Shown piece after piece: positions 6,921 through 16,550 of a DNA stretch of 64,000 nt; position 1 is the stretch's first letter, and each line of letters starts with the position of its first letter. Under the pieces are notes generated by a model. The model was not told where the DNA came from, ran no database searches, and saw only the letters and a list, made by a program, of their open reading frames with translations. Position numbers and translations under genes: made by a program. Origin of the DNA: Methylobacterium sp. Leaf117 (GTDB lineage: Bacteria; Pseudomonadota; Alphaproteobacteria; Rhizobiales; Beijerinckiaceae); NCBI RefSeq assembly GCF_001422985.1, contig NZ_LMNL01000034.1:385099-449098 (forward strand), in the 5' to 3' direction.

Positions 6921-7748
6921 ATGAATTGGCAGGCCCGAGTCTTATCAGGAGTAGCACTTTTTGCTCTGCTGACTATTGTTTTTGCGTCTTTGATATCGAG
7001 CAGACCATACAACAATTACGTTTATGATTTGTCAAATAATCAAAATTACTGCAACGCCAAGATAACGGCCGACGAGCGCAAGAACTCCAAGGAATGTCAG
7101 GGTGTTATCTATAGAGCTCTTGATGACCCGGCGACACTCGTTAATGGCTTCACCGCCATCATAACCCTCGCAATGTTCGTAGTAACCTATAGACTTTATC
7201 GAACAGCTACACAGCAGAGCGGTGCTGCTATTTCAGCAAGCGATGCCGCCGCGGCTAGTGCTAATGCTGCCAATCATGCACTGGGTCTTGAAAGAGCCTG
7301 GATCGCGGCACCAACAATCGTGATTGAATCCGGGTGTGTGGGCAATGGTTTGTTTGCACTCGAATTCAAGAATACAGGAAGAGAGCCAGTGCGCGGTGCA
7401 TACGTGGGTGCGAGACTTGTGAGGAACGACATATTTAAGGAGAGAGATGACTTGGAGGCCGAAGTAATAAGTCGTGCCAATACTAATATTGCCGAATTTA
7501 AAGGCATGGTCGTTGTGCCGAACGGTTCAATATTAATAGAAAATAAACAACAGATGGTTGATATTCCGTTTGATATACTTGGAAGTTTCAAGGAAATCGC
7601 TGGGATGCCTATTCCTCATATCGTCGGATGTATCGTGTACGGGTCACCTGATGGGAGAGTCGCTCACCACACAACTTTTGCCATTCCTCTCAAGGAAAAG
7701 GATGGCGGCTTGGCCGCCGGTACGGCTTGGACTAGCGCTGCTCAGTAG
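6921..7748 (+). CDS. Two-TM membrane protein, accessory gene
   Basis: Two hydrophobic helices are visible, LSGVALFALLTIVFASLI near residues 9-26 and NGFTAIITLAMFVVTYRLY near 74-93, with an outside loop carrying cysteines. A cytoplasmic alanine-rich stretch and a beta-rich domain of about 150 residues follow. It is AT-richer than neighbours and lies opposite to the late operon, both signs of a late-acquired accessory gene. Similar 2-TM proteins are common in proteobacterial prophages; a function is not known to me. Confidence 0.65.
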   Translation: MNWQARVLSGVALFALLTIVFASLISSRPYNNYVYDLSNNQNYCNAKITADERKNSKECQGVIYRALDDPATLVNGFTAIITLAMFVVTYRLYRTATQQSGAAISASDAAAASANAANHALGLERAWIAAPTIVIESGCVGNGLFALEFKNTGREPVRGAYVGARLVRNDIFKERDDLEAEVISRANTNIAEFKGMVVVPNGSILIENKQQMVDIPFDILGSFKEIAGMPIPHIVGCIVYGSPDGRVAHHTTFAIPLKEKDGGLAAGTAWTSAAQ

Positions 7749-7835
7749 TGCCGTCGTTTGAGTATGGTCCCCAATGTTTGAAGAAATGTCGTGTTAAGCT
7801 AGAGCTAGGTGGCGCAGCGAACAGACCGCCGGGCT

Positions 7836-9269
7836 TCAGTGCGCTTCCCATGCCGTGCCCGAGCAGAATACCGGCAGCCGCTCCGCGCCGCCGCCGGTCA
7901 GGGCGCCGCGGTATGTGATGTTCCTGGCGTCGTTGACGTAGGCCATCGCTCCCTCGCGGCTGGCGTTGCAGGCCGGGAGTGTGGCGACACTGAACATGGC
8001 GAGTTGCACGGGGGCCTGCATCTGCACGGTGCCCGTCCCGCTCGGCGAAAGAGCAAGGCTGGCGTTCGCGCTCCCGACCGCCACAAGACGTGCCGGGTTG
8101 CCGGCGGCGCTGCCGCCCTGAACCTGCATGCCGTTCACGTCGCTCGCCTTGGCTGCGACCTGCATCGTCACTGCGCCGCCGCCATCGAACTGAACACCGC
8201 CATCGGTGAAGGTCATGCCAAGCGGGTCACCGGATGGGGAGACATCGGCGCGGATCTTCGCAGCCTGCCTCAGCGTGCTGTCGATCCACGCGTAGGTCGC
8301 GCCCCGGCCTGCCTCGATCGCCGTGCACGCCTTGCCGCCGGCTCCGTCACAGCCCGTCAATCCGTCCTGAGCGAAGATGAGGCCCTTCCGGAACTTCGCC
8401 CCGTTGCCGTGGATCACCAGCGCAACCGAGGCATCGACCGCGTTGGCCAGCTTCGTTCCATCCCAGCACGAGCCTGCGAAGGTCGTGCAGTTGCCGCCCG
8501 AGGCGAGATTGAGCGCCGCGGACGAGTAGTTGAAGTAGGCGTTCGGCGCGGTGTTCTTGGCGCTGATGTCGGCCACGTCGGTCGAGCCGAGTTCGGTGAC
8601 GTTGATCTCCATCGCCTGCGCCGAGCCGGCGCCAGTCTTGCGCCGCGCTTCAAAGTAGCCGCCCCAGGCGGACGTCAGGGGGACGACCGAGCCATCGGTG
8701 CGGAAGTTGAAGCCCCAGCCCATCGTGCCGATCGGGAGTCGACCAGAGGACGTCATATCCGTCGTGCGCGTTGCGCCGACGATGCCCACGTCGCCGATGC
8801 CTGACAAGGATACGGTCTGACCGATGCCGCCGTAAGCGTACTGAGAGGCCGACCCACCGGCGGCGTTTCCAAGCCAATTCGTCGGCGGGCCCGAGGGCGG
8901 CGAGTTGATCAAAGTCCGGCTGTTCAGGGTGAAGTAGGCAGCGTCGAGGTTCGCGAATCCGGTCAGGCCGGGCGCCTTGAACCCAGAGAGGTCGCCCAGC
9001 AGGCGCGCCAGCGTGTTGGCGGAGGCGGTCACTGAGGGAGTGACGCTCATCCCAGACAGGTTGCCCGTCGAGCCTTGGTCGGTCGATGGTAGCACGAGAG
9101 CGTCGGGCGTGGCGGTGTACTTGTTGCCCTGCCAGCGCCCGAGGGTCGGGCCGCCCGGCAGTATCACCCGGCTACTGTTATCGATCCGGCCCTGCCCGAG
9201 AAGCTGATCGGCCTTGGCTGGAGCGATAGTGGCGAACGCGGCGAAGGCCGCCAGGAGGAGCTTGCGCAT
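7836..9269 (-). CDS. Tail-fibre-like protein with N-terminal signal peptide
   Basis: The protein (477 aa) is rich in Gly, Ser, Thr and Asn with short beta-repeat character, as in phage fibres or receptor-binding proteins. Unusually it opens with a clear Sec signal (MRKLLLAAFAAFATIAPAKA). The C-terminus holds four Cys residues and a small domain (LPACNASREGAMAYVNDARN) like the tip domains of many fibres. It overlaps the upstream gene, so it belongs to the tail-fibre operon after J. Confidence 0.7.
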   Translation of the reverse strand: MRKLLLAAFAAFATIAPAKADQLLGQGRIDNSSRVILPGGPTLGRWQGNKYTATPDALVLPSTDQGSTGNLSGMSVTPSVTASANTLARLLGDLSGFKAPGLTGFANLDAAYFTLNSRTLINSPPSGPPTNWLGNAAGGSASQYAYGGIGQTVSLSGIGDVGIVGATRTTDMTSSGRLPIGTMGWGFNFRTDGSVVPLTSAWGGYFEARRKTGAGSAQAMEINVTELGSTDVADISAKNTAPNAYFNYSSAALNLASGGNCTTFAGSCWDGTKLANAVDASVALVIHGNGAKFRKGLIFAQDGLTGCDGAGGKACTAIEAGRGATYAWIDSTLRQAAKIRADVSPSGDPLGMTFTDGGVQFDGGGAVTMQVAAKASDVNGMQVQGGSAAGNPARLVAVGSANASLALSPSGTGTVQMQAPVQLAMFSVATLPACNASREGAMAYVNDARNITYRGALTGGGAERLPVFCSGTAWEAH

Positions 9270-10126
9270 CAGACGGTCCAGAGGTTGGTGCCGTTGGAGT
9301 GGAATGCGAACTTCCCGTAGGGGCTCGCGATGATCTGGTTCGGCTGGCCCACGATCGTGTCGGAGCCGGCCGCGGTCACGATGATGGATCTATCGGTCGA
9401 GCAGTCTCCCGTCTCGTCAGCGACGTAGAGGGGCTGCCCCTGCGGATAGGCGTTGGCCGCCGGCAGCGTGATCGTGCGGGGCGCGGTGAGTTTGGCGAGC
9501 CCGACGTAGGTGTCCGCCACCTTGACCGCGTAGTTCGTGTCCTGGACGGCCGCTCGGCTGAAGGCGGCAACGGACAGTGCCGCACGCACAGCCGCGGCAT
9601 CCTGCGCCTTCAGCAGCGCCCGGCCGATGTCGGTGCCGTCGGAGATCTGCGCCGCTCCGATCTGCGAGGGTCCAGGTGCGCCCTGCGCCGCTGCCACCAC
9701 GAGATTGAACGACGTGCTCTCGGAAACGAGGGCGACCTGCGGGATCTCGTCGATCGACAGGCCCTCCGCGCCGTCGAAGACCGCGAAGGGCACCACGCCG
9801 AGCGTCTGCCGCCGGCCGTAGGTGTCGATCTTGTAGATGAGCACCCGGGTGCGGTCCTTGGCGACCAGCCCCGACGCATCGCCGCGCGCCTGGGCGGTCA
9901 GAAGGCGTGAGGCGATCACCGTGAACTGGCCGGCGGCATCCGAGACCCGCACGATGCCGCCGTTGGCCACTGTGAGGGGCTGGAACACGGTGTAGCCGGA
10001 CAGCCAGAGTTCAGCGCCGATCGTCGAACCCGTGAGGTCTACAGGGGCACCGCCTGGATCGCGCAGGGTGCACGGTATGACCCAGTCGTCGCGCTTCCAG
10101 CGCTGAAGGGGAGTGATCGCGTTCAT
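9269..10126 (-). CDS. Tail-fibre-region protein (285 aa)
   Basis: The N-terminal part (residues 1-95, WKRDDWVIPCTLRDPGGAPVDL) resembles beta-sandwich baseplate/fibre adaptor domains of siphoviruses. The C-terminal part ends with beta-strand repeats, including GQPNQIIASPYGKFAFHSNG, typical of fibre tips. The start MNAITPL overlaps the upstream stop. Confidence 0.65.
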   Translation of the reverse strand: MNAITPLQRWKRDDWVIPCTLRDPGGAPVDLTGSTIGAELWLSGYTVFQPLTVANGGIVRVSDAAGQFTVIASRLLTAQARGDASGLVAKDRTRVLIYKIDTYGRRQTLGVVPFAVFDGAEGLSIDEIPQVALVSESTSFNLVVAAAQGAPGPSQIGAAQISDGTDIGRALLKAQDAAAVRAALSVAAFSRAAVQDTNYAVKVADTYVGLAKLTAPRTITLPAANAYPQGQPLYVADETGDCSTDRSIIVTAAGSDTIVGQPNQIIASPYGKFAFHSNGTNLWTV

Positions 10127-11394
10127 GCCTGCACCGCCTGGTTCGTACCGCTGATGACCCACTTCGAGCCGTTGTCGATCACCTCGACTCCCGTGCCGGC
10201 GTTTGCCGCCTCCAGCACGCCGGCCGCGCTCGGCGCTCGACCATCACGAGCGAAGGCTTTGCGTCCTGGAGTGCCGGCCTTGGGAAGATCTGCGACCGAG
10301 AAGGCAGGAAGGATCGGCGTCGCGAAGGGCAGACCCGCCGCGATCTTGCCCTCGATCGTGCCCATGCGCGCGGCGAGCGCCGACACGTCGGGAGCGTAGA
10401 CGCCGGCAAAGGTGGCGTTGCTCGCGCCGAGCAAGCCGATGGCCGTGGCACCGTCTGCCCCGTAGGTCCGAAGGTATGGGCGCCAGGACACGGCGCCCTT
10501 CGGTGGCACGATGGCTGGCGCATCACCCACCAGAGATGGCACCCGGATCGTCAGCAAGCGTGGGCCGTCCTGGCGCAGCAGATTGGTCTCGCGCCGGATC
10601 AGGGTCTGGCCCGCATCGCGGTCCGATGCATCGAGCCACTGGATGCCGAGGTCGACGGCGTTGTTATTCGGGTCGAGCACGTCGGCGAGACGCCAGTATC
10701 GAGCCCGCAGGATCCAGATCGCGTCGGGGTCGACGGCGATGGTCCCGCGCGGCGCAATCAGGCCCGCACCGGTGATCTGGTAAGCCGCGCCCAGAGCGGT
10801 CGAGACCCGACCGTTGGCGTTGAGCGCTGGAGCATCCTCCGTCGAGCCAATTGCCGTGGCTGAGAAGGCGATCGGCGAAACTCCAGGCTGATCTCCGCGC
10901 AGGATGGCGAGGAGGGTCGCAGCATCGCCCTTTACCCGATCCGAGTTCGCGATGCTGAGCAGCTGTTCCAGGATCTCGATGGATACCTGCTCAGCCGCCA
11001 ATGCCACCTGCTGTATCAGGATGTCGACTTGGCGCTGGGGGGCCTTATCTCGAGCCAGGAAGGCAATCTGCTGGATGAGGATGTCGACTTCGTCCTGCGA
11101 GGCCCGCGCATCAATGAGTGAGATCAGGTTCCTTGATTGCGCGTCGTCAGCTTGAGCAGCAGCAGCAATCTGCTGGCTCAAGATACCGATAGCATTCATG
11201 GCCGAGGTGATCTGACCTTGAAGACTTGCGACGGCACTCTCATCGCCGTTAGCGAGGCCGAGAACCGCATTGACGAAGTCGCCGATCGCCATTCGTGCAA
11301 GCGCCCGAGCCCCACCGCCCGCGTCGGAGTGACCGAGCACTTCGATAAGCGGCCTGAGCGGCACGTTCGACGTGCGGATGCCGTTCTCGGCCAT
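10123..11394 (-). CDS. Tail-tip/fibre protein with helical repeats (423 aa)
   Basis: Residues about 40-150 form a helical region with recurring IQQIAFLARDK / IQQVALAAEQ units, likely a trimeric coiled-coil shaft. A beta-rich jelly-roll-like domain and a short C-terminal fibre segment follow. It lies directly after the J-like host-specificity gene and is coupled to the next fibre gene by an ATGA overlap. Confidence 0.65.
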   Translation of the reverse strand: MAENGIRTSNVPLRPLIEVLGHSDAGGGARALARMAIGDFVNAVLGLANGDESAVASLQGQITSAMNAIGILSQQIAAAAQADDAQSRNLISLIDARASQDEVDILIQQIAFLARDKAPQRQVDILIQQVALAAEQVSIEILEQLLSIANSDRVKGDAATLLAILRGDQPGVSPIAFSATAIGSTEDAPALNANGRVSTALGAAYQITGAGLIAPRGTIAVDPDAIWILRARYWRLADVLDPNNNAVDLGIQWLDASDRDAGQTLIRRETNLLRQDGPRLLTIRVPSLVGDAPAIVPPKGAVSWRPYLRTYGADGATAIGLLGASNATFAGVYAPDVSALAARMGTIEGKIAAGLPFATPILPAFSVADLPKAGTPGRKAFARDGRAPSAAGVLEAANAGTGVEVIDNGSKWVISGTNQAVQA

Positions 11395-11472
11395 GGGCGT
11401 TTCCCAGTACTGGAGGGGGCGCTCGCGCTGCCCGATCAAGACGGATTGTCAGGAGGCCACCGGCCTAGAACA

Positions 11473-14412
11473 TCAGACGACGGTGACGTTCACTGGGCCG
11501 CGCGGGATGGAGGCGATGGGCGGCGCATCGTTATCAAAGGCGACGACGAAGATGCTGTAGGGCCCAGGCGCAAGGGTGAGGTCGAGAGACAGCGGAACGT
11601 TGGGACCGCTCGCGACAGGATCGCCATAGGGGTTGGCCGTCGAGAATGCGGCTCCAGTACCGGCGGCCACGTAGACCTGTGAGGCCGTGTTGTTCGCGCT
11701 GGCGCTGCTGGTCCACATCACCCGCGCGCCGCCTGCCTGAGGCTCGGCCGCAAGCCCCTCCGGCGCCACGGGTCCGATCGGGTCCGTTGAGGCTACCACG
11801 TGGGTCATCAGGGCGGTGAACTCACCGGGCGTGCCAAGGCCCGAGATGCCGCGCGCCTTGAACTCGATGTCGTCCCCCTTCGCGTAGCCTGGCAGGAGCA
11901 CCGCGCCGCTGCCAGCATCTGCGGTCGTGGAGGTGAAGGCTGTCGTCCCGCTGATCCGGCTCTGCACCTCGTAGGCGACGATGGCGACGGTGCCCGCCGG
12001 GTTCGGCTGCAGCGAAACCACGACAGGGTACGGCACGGCATCCGTGGCGACGCTGGCCGCCTCACGGCCTGAGGCGACGCCCGTGATGATTGGGGCCACC
12101 GGTGCGTCGGTGTTGGCTTGTGCCTCAGAGCCCGATCGCCCACTCCAAGGGGGCGGCACCTCGGCGTCGACCAGCTGCTCGATCTCAGGCGCGTGGTCGA
12201 CGAGCGTTAGGCGCGCGGTGAAGTTTTCCATCGCCTCGACACCCTTGACCGTGCAGGCGAACGACTCCTCGGAGCCAGGGCCAAAGAAGGCGAGATTGCC
12301 AACCTCCGGCAGATCGCCGGTCCCGGAGAGGTTCAACACCTGAGTCTCGCCGAAGCCGCTGACCGCGCGCACGAGGCTTGCACCATCCGACCGACGGAAG
12401 CGGCAGGCGTAGGCCAAGCCAGCCTCGAAGGTCACCGCCTCATCAAGGTAGACGCTGGTGCCGACGACGGTTTTTATTCGAGCCGCAACCATGGTTCGAT
12501 TGAGCACGTCGTGGCTCAGCTGCACCCGGTCGCCGCGAGTGACCACCAGCGCCTCGAAGTCCTGGTTCGCGGTGTAGGTATCGGGTCGGTAGACGAGTTC
12601 GTACTGGCGCCGCCGGGTCTCCTTCCAGACCATGTCCGGGTTGGTGTGGCCCGGCAGGTCCAGCTTCTCGACCACCTTCGGATCGCCGGAGAAGCCGGGG
12701 AACGGCACGATGCGGTCGGCTTTTGCGTAGCCGTTGGTCTCGTCGAGGAAGGAGACGCGGAAGGCGTCGGGGAACTTCGAGAACGGCCTCTCGCCTTGAA
12801 AGCCCCAGGAATTGCGCGGGCTGATGTGTGCGGTGACCGTGTCGAGGATCTGGTCGACGACGACGCCCCAGCGCTCGCCGCTGTCATGCGGGCTGGCCCG
12901 GCCGGCCGCCGCCACGTCCGAGAGCACGTCGAGCACCGAAGCCTCGTAGTCGTGGACCCGGTTGTAGGTCAGGCCTTTGGCGGCACAGAACGCGTGCCAG
13001 TCCTCGAGGTCGCCGATCTCGTCCAGCGTGAAGGGGTAGCGCATGGCCGGCCCTGTGAGCACGTACCGGAAGAGCGAGGCGGGGTTCTGGGTCTCACGTG
13101 TGATCCAGGCCTGCGAGGCCGTATCCCAGTCTGGGCAGATGCAGAACAGGTCGGCGTTGAACTCGTCGAGGGTGCCGTTGAGCTGGCCCGAGGCGCGGAT
13201 ACGCACTGCGGCCAGCGCCAGGGGCTGGTCGAAGTTGATTGGGTACTCGGGTCGGAACGAGCGTAGCGCCGACCAGGCCGAACGGCCGGTACGCTGGATG
13301 TCCTTCTTGGTCTGGTCGATGTCGTCGTAGTCGACCGTGGTACGGGTCAGCTCAATCTCGTAGCGACCACGGGCCGGGAAGTTCAGCGGGAAGGTGCGGG
13401 TCAGCGGCTTGCCGGACTGCTTGGCGGTGACGCTCAGTTTTGAGGTGAAGTCCCAGGCCACGTTGCCGACCCGCCGGAAGCGGATCGTGATATCGACCGT
13501 GACGCTGACCTTGCTACCGTCCTTCTTGAAGCCGCCGAGACCGCCCGGGAAGCTGAGGTCGATGGAGCAGGACGCGGCGTCCGGCGCGGTGAAGCGCGAC
13601 TGCGGGCCGCCGGTGGGCGAGGCCGCCTTCAACTCGACCGACAGCGGCACCTCAATCACCTGCGTCGGGTACAGGGCCAGCCTCGCGTCGTCAGGGCGCC
13701 CCTCGCGCAGCTCCATCTGAACGTCGCTGAACTTCTCAATCGGCGTCTCGCCGATCCGAACGTTGCGGATGGCGAGCGGCCCGTACCCGAAGCAGAACGC
13801 GGCCGTGACGTAGCGGTCATCGCCCACAGCCTCGGTGAAGGGCAACGCTGCATAGACCGGGGCGTAGCGGTGAAACCCGAGGACGGATGGCACGACGCCG
13901 TCGGGGGTTGCTTGATTGCGCAGCCCTTGAATGGCGTAGGTCGGTGCGTCCTTCCCGTTCGTGCGAGTCGGAATCAGCGCGTTGATCAGCAGCGTGCCGG
14001 CGATCAGGGCCGAGCCCGTGATGGCGGCCGAGAGAGCCGAGGTCAGGCCGCCCGAGACCGAGCCACCAAGCCCGAGCGCACCCGCCGCAAGCCCTGGCGC
14101 ATAGAACTGCCCGAGGGCCAGGGCGCCGACCGTCACCGCGATCGTGAGCACATTGCGCAGGATGTCGTCGCCCGGCACGACGCGGATGACAACCTGGGTG
14201 CCCGCCTTCGGCCGCACAGCGTGCCAGAGACCCGGCAGGATGACGTGCTCGCCGATAGTGACGCGCAAGCGGGCCCGGTCCGCGCCCGTAACCTTCGGCA
14301 GCGTGGCGGCGATCATGTCGGAGATGGTCGAGCCCGGCAGCGCGCGCGCCTCGATCCGCCCGAACGAGGGGTCGATGTGCGGCAGCGCCAGGACGCCGAT
14401 GTCACCTGTCAA
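11473..14412 (-). CDS. J: Tail tip / host-specificity protein (lambda J-like)
   Basis: About 979 aa. The N-terminal part includes a ubiquitin-like region and a glycine-rich membrane-like segment (LTIAVTVGALALGQFYAPGLAAGALGLGG), as in lambda I/J-type proteins. The central part carries the J beta-domains (RYAPVYAALPFTEAVGDDRYVT..., YRPDTYTANQDFEALVVTRGDR). Two fibronectin-III-like domains end the protein. I place the start at a TTG overlapping the NlpC/P60 gene by 11 bases because the protein begins cleanly there (TGDIGVLALP); the frame stays open further upstream with no convincing start. It forms the tail tip that contacts the host receptor. Confidence 0.82.
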   Translation of the reverse strand: MTGDIGVLALPHIDPSFGRIEARALPGSTISDMIAATLPKVTGADRARLRVTIGEHVILPGLWHAVRPKAGTQVVIRVVPGDDILRNVLTIAVTVGALALGQFYAPGLAAGALGLGGSVSGGLTSALSAAITGSALIAGTLLINALIPTRTNGKDAPTYAIQGLRNQATPDGVVPSVLGFHRYAPVYAALPFTEAVGDDRYVTAAFCFGYGPLAIRNVRIGETPIEKFSDVQMELREGRPDDARLALYPTQVIEVPLSVELKAASPTGGPQSRFTAPDAASCSIDLSFPGGLGGFKKDGSKVSVTVDITIRFRRVGNVAWDFTSKLSVTAKQSGKPLTRTFPLNFPARGRYEIELTRTTVDYDDIDQTKKDIQRTGRSAWSALRSFRPEYPINFDQPLALAAVRIRASGQLNGTLDEFNADLFCICPDWDTASQAWITRETQNPASLFRYVLTGPAMRYPFTLDEIGDLEDWHAFCAAKGLTYNRVHDYEASVLDVLSDVAAAGRASPHDSGERWGVVVDQILDTVTAHISPRNSWGFQGERPFSKFPDAFRVSFLDETNGYAKADRIVPFPGFSGDPKVVEKLDLPGHTNPDMVWKETRRRQYELVYRPDTYTANQDFEALVVTRGDRVQLSHDVLNRTMVAARIKTVVGTSVYLDEAVTFEAGLAYACRFRRSDGASLVRAVSGFGETQVLNLSGTGDLPEVGNLAFFGPGSEESFACTVKGVEAMENFTARLTLVDHAPEIEQLVDAEVPPPWSGRSGSEAQANTDAPVAPIITGVASGREAASVATDAVPYPVVVSLQPNPAGTVAIVAYEVQSRISGTTAFTSTTADAGSGAVLLPGYAKGDDIEFKARGISGLGTPGEFTALMTHVVASTDPIGPVAPEGLAAEPQAGGARVMWTSSASANNTASQVYVAAGTGAAFSTANPYGDPVASGPNVPLSLDLTLAPGPYSIFVVAFDNDAPPIASIPRGPVNVTVV

Positions 14413-14830
14413 AGCGGTGCTCCACCAGGTCCGCGTGCCGGTAGACGCCAGCCAGACGGTGCGCCCAGCGGCCCGAGCGATAATCGACGATGGCGCTCTC
14501 CTGATCGTGGGTGATGTGGAGCATGCGCCCGCGCCCGCAAATGATGCCGACGTGAGTGTCCATGCCGGCGCGCCGAAAGATCGCCACGTCGAGATCGCGC
14601 TCCTGGCCGGGCACGACGAGGTTCCAGGGCCATTTGGTGGTTGCGCCGTCGATAATGGCGGCGATCTCCGCGCGCTCAGCCGAGGTGGCGAAGGCCTCGG
14701 CATAGGTCCGCAGCGTGATGCCGGCGACCTCTCGGTAGATCAGGACGCCCAGGCCCCAGCACGAAACGCCAGAGCAGGTGTCGCCCTTCTCCTGCCAAGT
14801 AAGGCCGACGTAGGATGCGGACCAGTGCAT
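14402..14830 (-). CDS. K: Tail-tip NlpC/P60 peptidase (lambda K-like)
   Basis: The catalytic Cys lies in SCWGLGVLIYREVAG and the His in DTHVGIICGRGRMLHIT, as in phage tail NlpC/P60 enzymes. Length (142 aa) is normal. It helps tail-tip assembly or local peptidoglycan cleavage during DNA entry. It sits between L-like and J-like genes as in lambda, but a foreign plus-strand gene has been placed just upstream. Confidence 0.87.
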   Translation of the reverse strand: MHWSASYVGLTWQEKGDTCSGVSCWGLGVLIYREVAGITLRTYAEAFATSAERAEIAAIIDGATTKWPWNLVVPGQERDLDVAIFRRAGMDTHVGIICGRGRMLHITHDQESAIVDYRSGRWAHRLAGVYRHADLVEHRFDR

Positions 14831-14926
14831 TGAGAGCCTGCTTTTCGAATTCGGAGCATTTGGACGTTGCGCGATTCGCCAACTCAGTTCACAGCGATGG
14901 CCTCAACCGGACGAACGAGAAGCCAA

Positions 14927-15568
14927 ATGCGCCTGCGTTTTGAGATGGAGTCTACGTACTCCAAGAAGATATATTTATCGGCTCTTGTTATTCTTGCGTG
15001 GCCATGTGCTGCACTTTCACAAGAAATACCGGCACCTAATTTTCAATCAGTTGTACCAATAGGCAACCAAAGCCCCTTCGAAGCGCCTATCTTCTCATCT
15101 CCAGCTCCAGTGGCTCCGCAATCATATCTCCAAGTGACGCCGTCCGTTCAGACGCCTGATGGAAGGACCGCAATTCTTTACGGTCAGGGTGTCGCTCAAT
15201 CTATTAGCCTCGACCAGTTTGCGTCCAGGGGTCAAGTTCAGCAACTACAAGGCCGTCTAGATCAAATTTCTCAAAATGGTCAGTCTCCGCAGCTATTAAC
15301 GCGCTTAGACCAGCTTGCATTCTTCGCCCGTCGAGATTTTCAACGTCTTAACGAAGGTATCGCCCTTTCATCCGCTTTGACGATCATGCCTCCCAACCCA
15401 GGTGATCGGTTCGCGCTCACAGTAGGCGGCGCCGGATTTAATGGCCGCGGAGCTGGAGCGATCACAGGCACATATCGTGTAAACGAAAGCATGATGGTGT
15501 TCGGAGGATACGCTCGTAGTGAAACTCAGAACCTAGTTAAGGGCGGAGCTACATTTTCTTTCAGGTAG
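14927..15568 (+). CDS. Secreted protein with YadA-anchor-like C-terminus
   Basis: A signal peptide (KKIYLSALVILAWPCAALSQ) is followed by a Pro/Ser-rich stretch, a helical heptad-like region (RGQVQQLQGRLDQISQNG... LLTRLDQ) and a C-terminal part with the feel of a YadA membrane anchor: helix LNEGIALSSALTIM, then beta strands RFALTVGGAGFNGRGAGAIT, TYRVNESMMVFGGYARS and a terminal FSFR. That would make it a short trimeric autotransporter. It is AT-rich and opposite to the tail operon, so probably lysogen-expressed. An ATG at 14945 is an alternative start. Confidence 0.6.
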   Translation: MRLRFEMESTYSKKIYLSALVILAWPCAALSQEIPAPNFQSVVPIGNQSPFEAPIFSSPAPVAPQSYLQVTPSVQTPDGRTAILYGQGVAQSISLDQFASRGQVQQLQGRLDQISQNGQSPQLLTRLDQLAFFARRDFQRLNEGIALSSALTIMPPNPGDRFALTVGGAGFNGRGAGAITGTYRVNESMMVFGGYARSETQNLVKGGATFSFR

Positions 15569-15606
15569 AGCTCTAATGTTTTTCATGTCGGTGGTCGGCA
15601 TCAACA

Positions 15607-16122
15607 CTAACTCGTGAACAGCCCCGGGAATCGGCTCACCGTCATCCGCCCGGCCGGCCATGGCTCGGCGGTCAGCGGCTCGGCTGAGATGTCGAGCGAG
15701 ACCTGCGCGGCATCGTAGGAGCCCCGGACGCTGCGCAGGTTGGTATAGCGGGCCTCGATGATGTCGGGCGTGCCGGCGAGGACCACCGTCATGTCGACCG
15801 TCGCGTAGGTCCCCGGGGTGATGGAGCGGATCGCCCTGGCCATGTCGCTGTCGACGTTCTCGAAGGTGAGTGTCGTCTTGGGCGGGCTGTCCTTTTCGTC
15901 GTCGGGCAGGACGGCGCCCATCAGGACGAACGGGTAGACGATGCCCTTGTGGCGCGTGCCGTAAACGAGCGGGTCGGCCGAGATACGCTCGGTCGGGTCG
16001 CTGGAGAGGTAAGCCGGCGCCGACAGACTCGGGTGCCGGATTGTGACGAGCACCACCGGCACCTGGTCGGTTTGGTCCGCGTTCGCCGCGAGCCGGGCGT
16101 TGAGAGAGACGACGCGGCCCAT
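15607..16122 (-). CDS. DUF1833-type minor tail protein (lambda L position)
   Basis: The 171-aa protein starts MGRVVSLNARLAANADQ and shows the DUF1833 pattern (VLVTIRHPSLSAPAYLSSDP, then FVLMGAVLPDDEKDSPP and LTFENVDSDMARAIRS). It is a tail-tip assembly component by position. Its ATG overlaps the upstream TGA. Confidence 0.78.
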   Translation of the reverse strand: MGRVVSLNARLAANADQTDQVPVVLVTIRHPSLSAPAYLSSDPTERISADPLVYGTRHKGIVYPFVLMGAVLPDDEKDSPPKTTLTFENVDSDMARAIRSITPGTYATVDMTVVLAGTPDIIEARYTNLRSVRGSYDAAQVSLDISAEPLTAEPWPAGRMTVSRFPGLFTS

Positions 16123-16550
16123 CAGGGCAACACCATCAGCGGGAAGGTCGCGGTGTAAGAGATGCCCCGGTTGCGCGTGGTGAAGGCAGGTGGGCTGTCG
16201 CCAGCCAGCACCAGCCACCAGGCTGTATTGATGAGCGGCCGGCCCTGGTCGTCCAGCAGCTGTAAGCCGCCAGCAGCAAGAAGCGCGACCCCGTCGCCGG
16301 TTTGGTCCGGAATTAGGAAGGGCAGCGAGCCACCGGCAATTTCCTCAAGCCAGAAGCGCTCCAGCCGAGCTTTCTCGTCGAGGCTGACCTTGAAGCCTGC
16401 CGCCACCGGCTTCGGTGTCGACGAGAACCGGCGGCGCGACTTTGCGTGCCCGGTCTCCATGGCGGTGCGAAGCCGGCCGTCGGCCAGCCCCTCGCTGAAG
16501 CTGTCAGCGAGAACTCGCTGCGGCAGGTCTGAGGGCCAGTATCGGATCAC
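16122..16550 (-). CDS. Minor tail protein (lambda M position)
   Basis: A 142-aa protein with the pattern of small siphovirus tail proteins encoded after the tape measure: an N-terminal YWPSDLPQRVLADSFSEG, a WLEEIAGGSLPFLIPD middle and a beta-rich C-terminus. It overlaps both neighbours. Confidence 0.72.
   Translation of the reverse strand: MIRYWPSDLPQRVLADSFSEGLADGRLRTAMETGHAKSRRRFSSTPKPVAAGFKVSLDEKARLERFWLEEIAGGSLPFLIPDQTGDGVALLAAGGLQLLDDQGRPLINTAWWLVLAGDSPPAFTTRNRGISYTATFPLMVLP

Noticed and set aside
7809..8804. 331-codon plus-strand frame over the fibre gene
   Set aside because: Antisense shadow; the minus-strand gene has a signal peptide and fibre-like composition.
14413..14703. N-terminal extension of the J-like protein
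   Set aside because: The added 97 residues (Pro/Ser/Arg-rich) overlap the NlpC/P60 gene in another frame and lack any tail-protein pattern.
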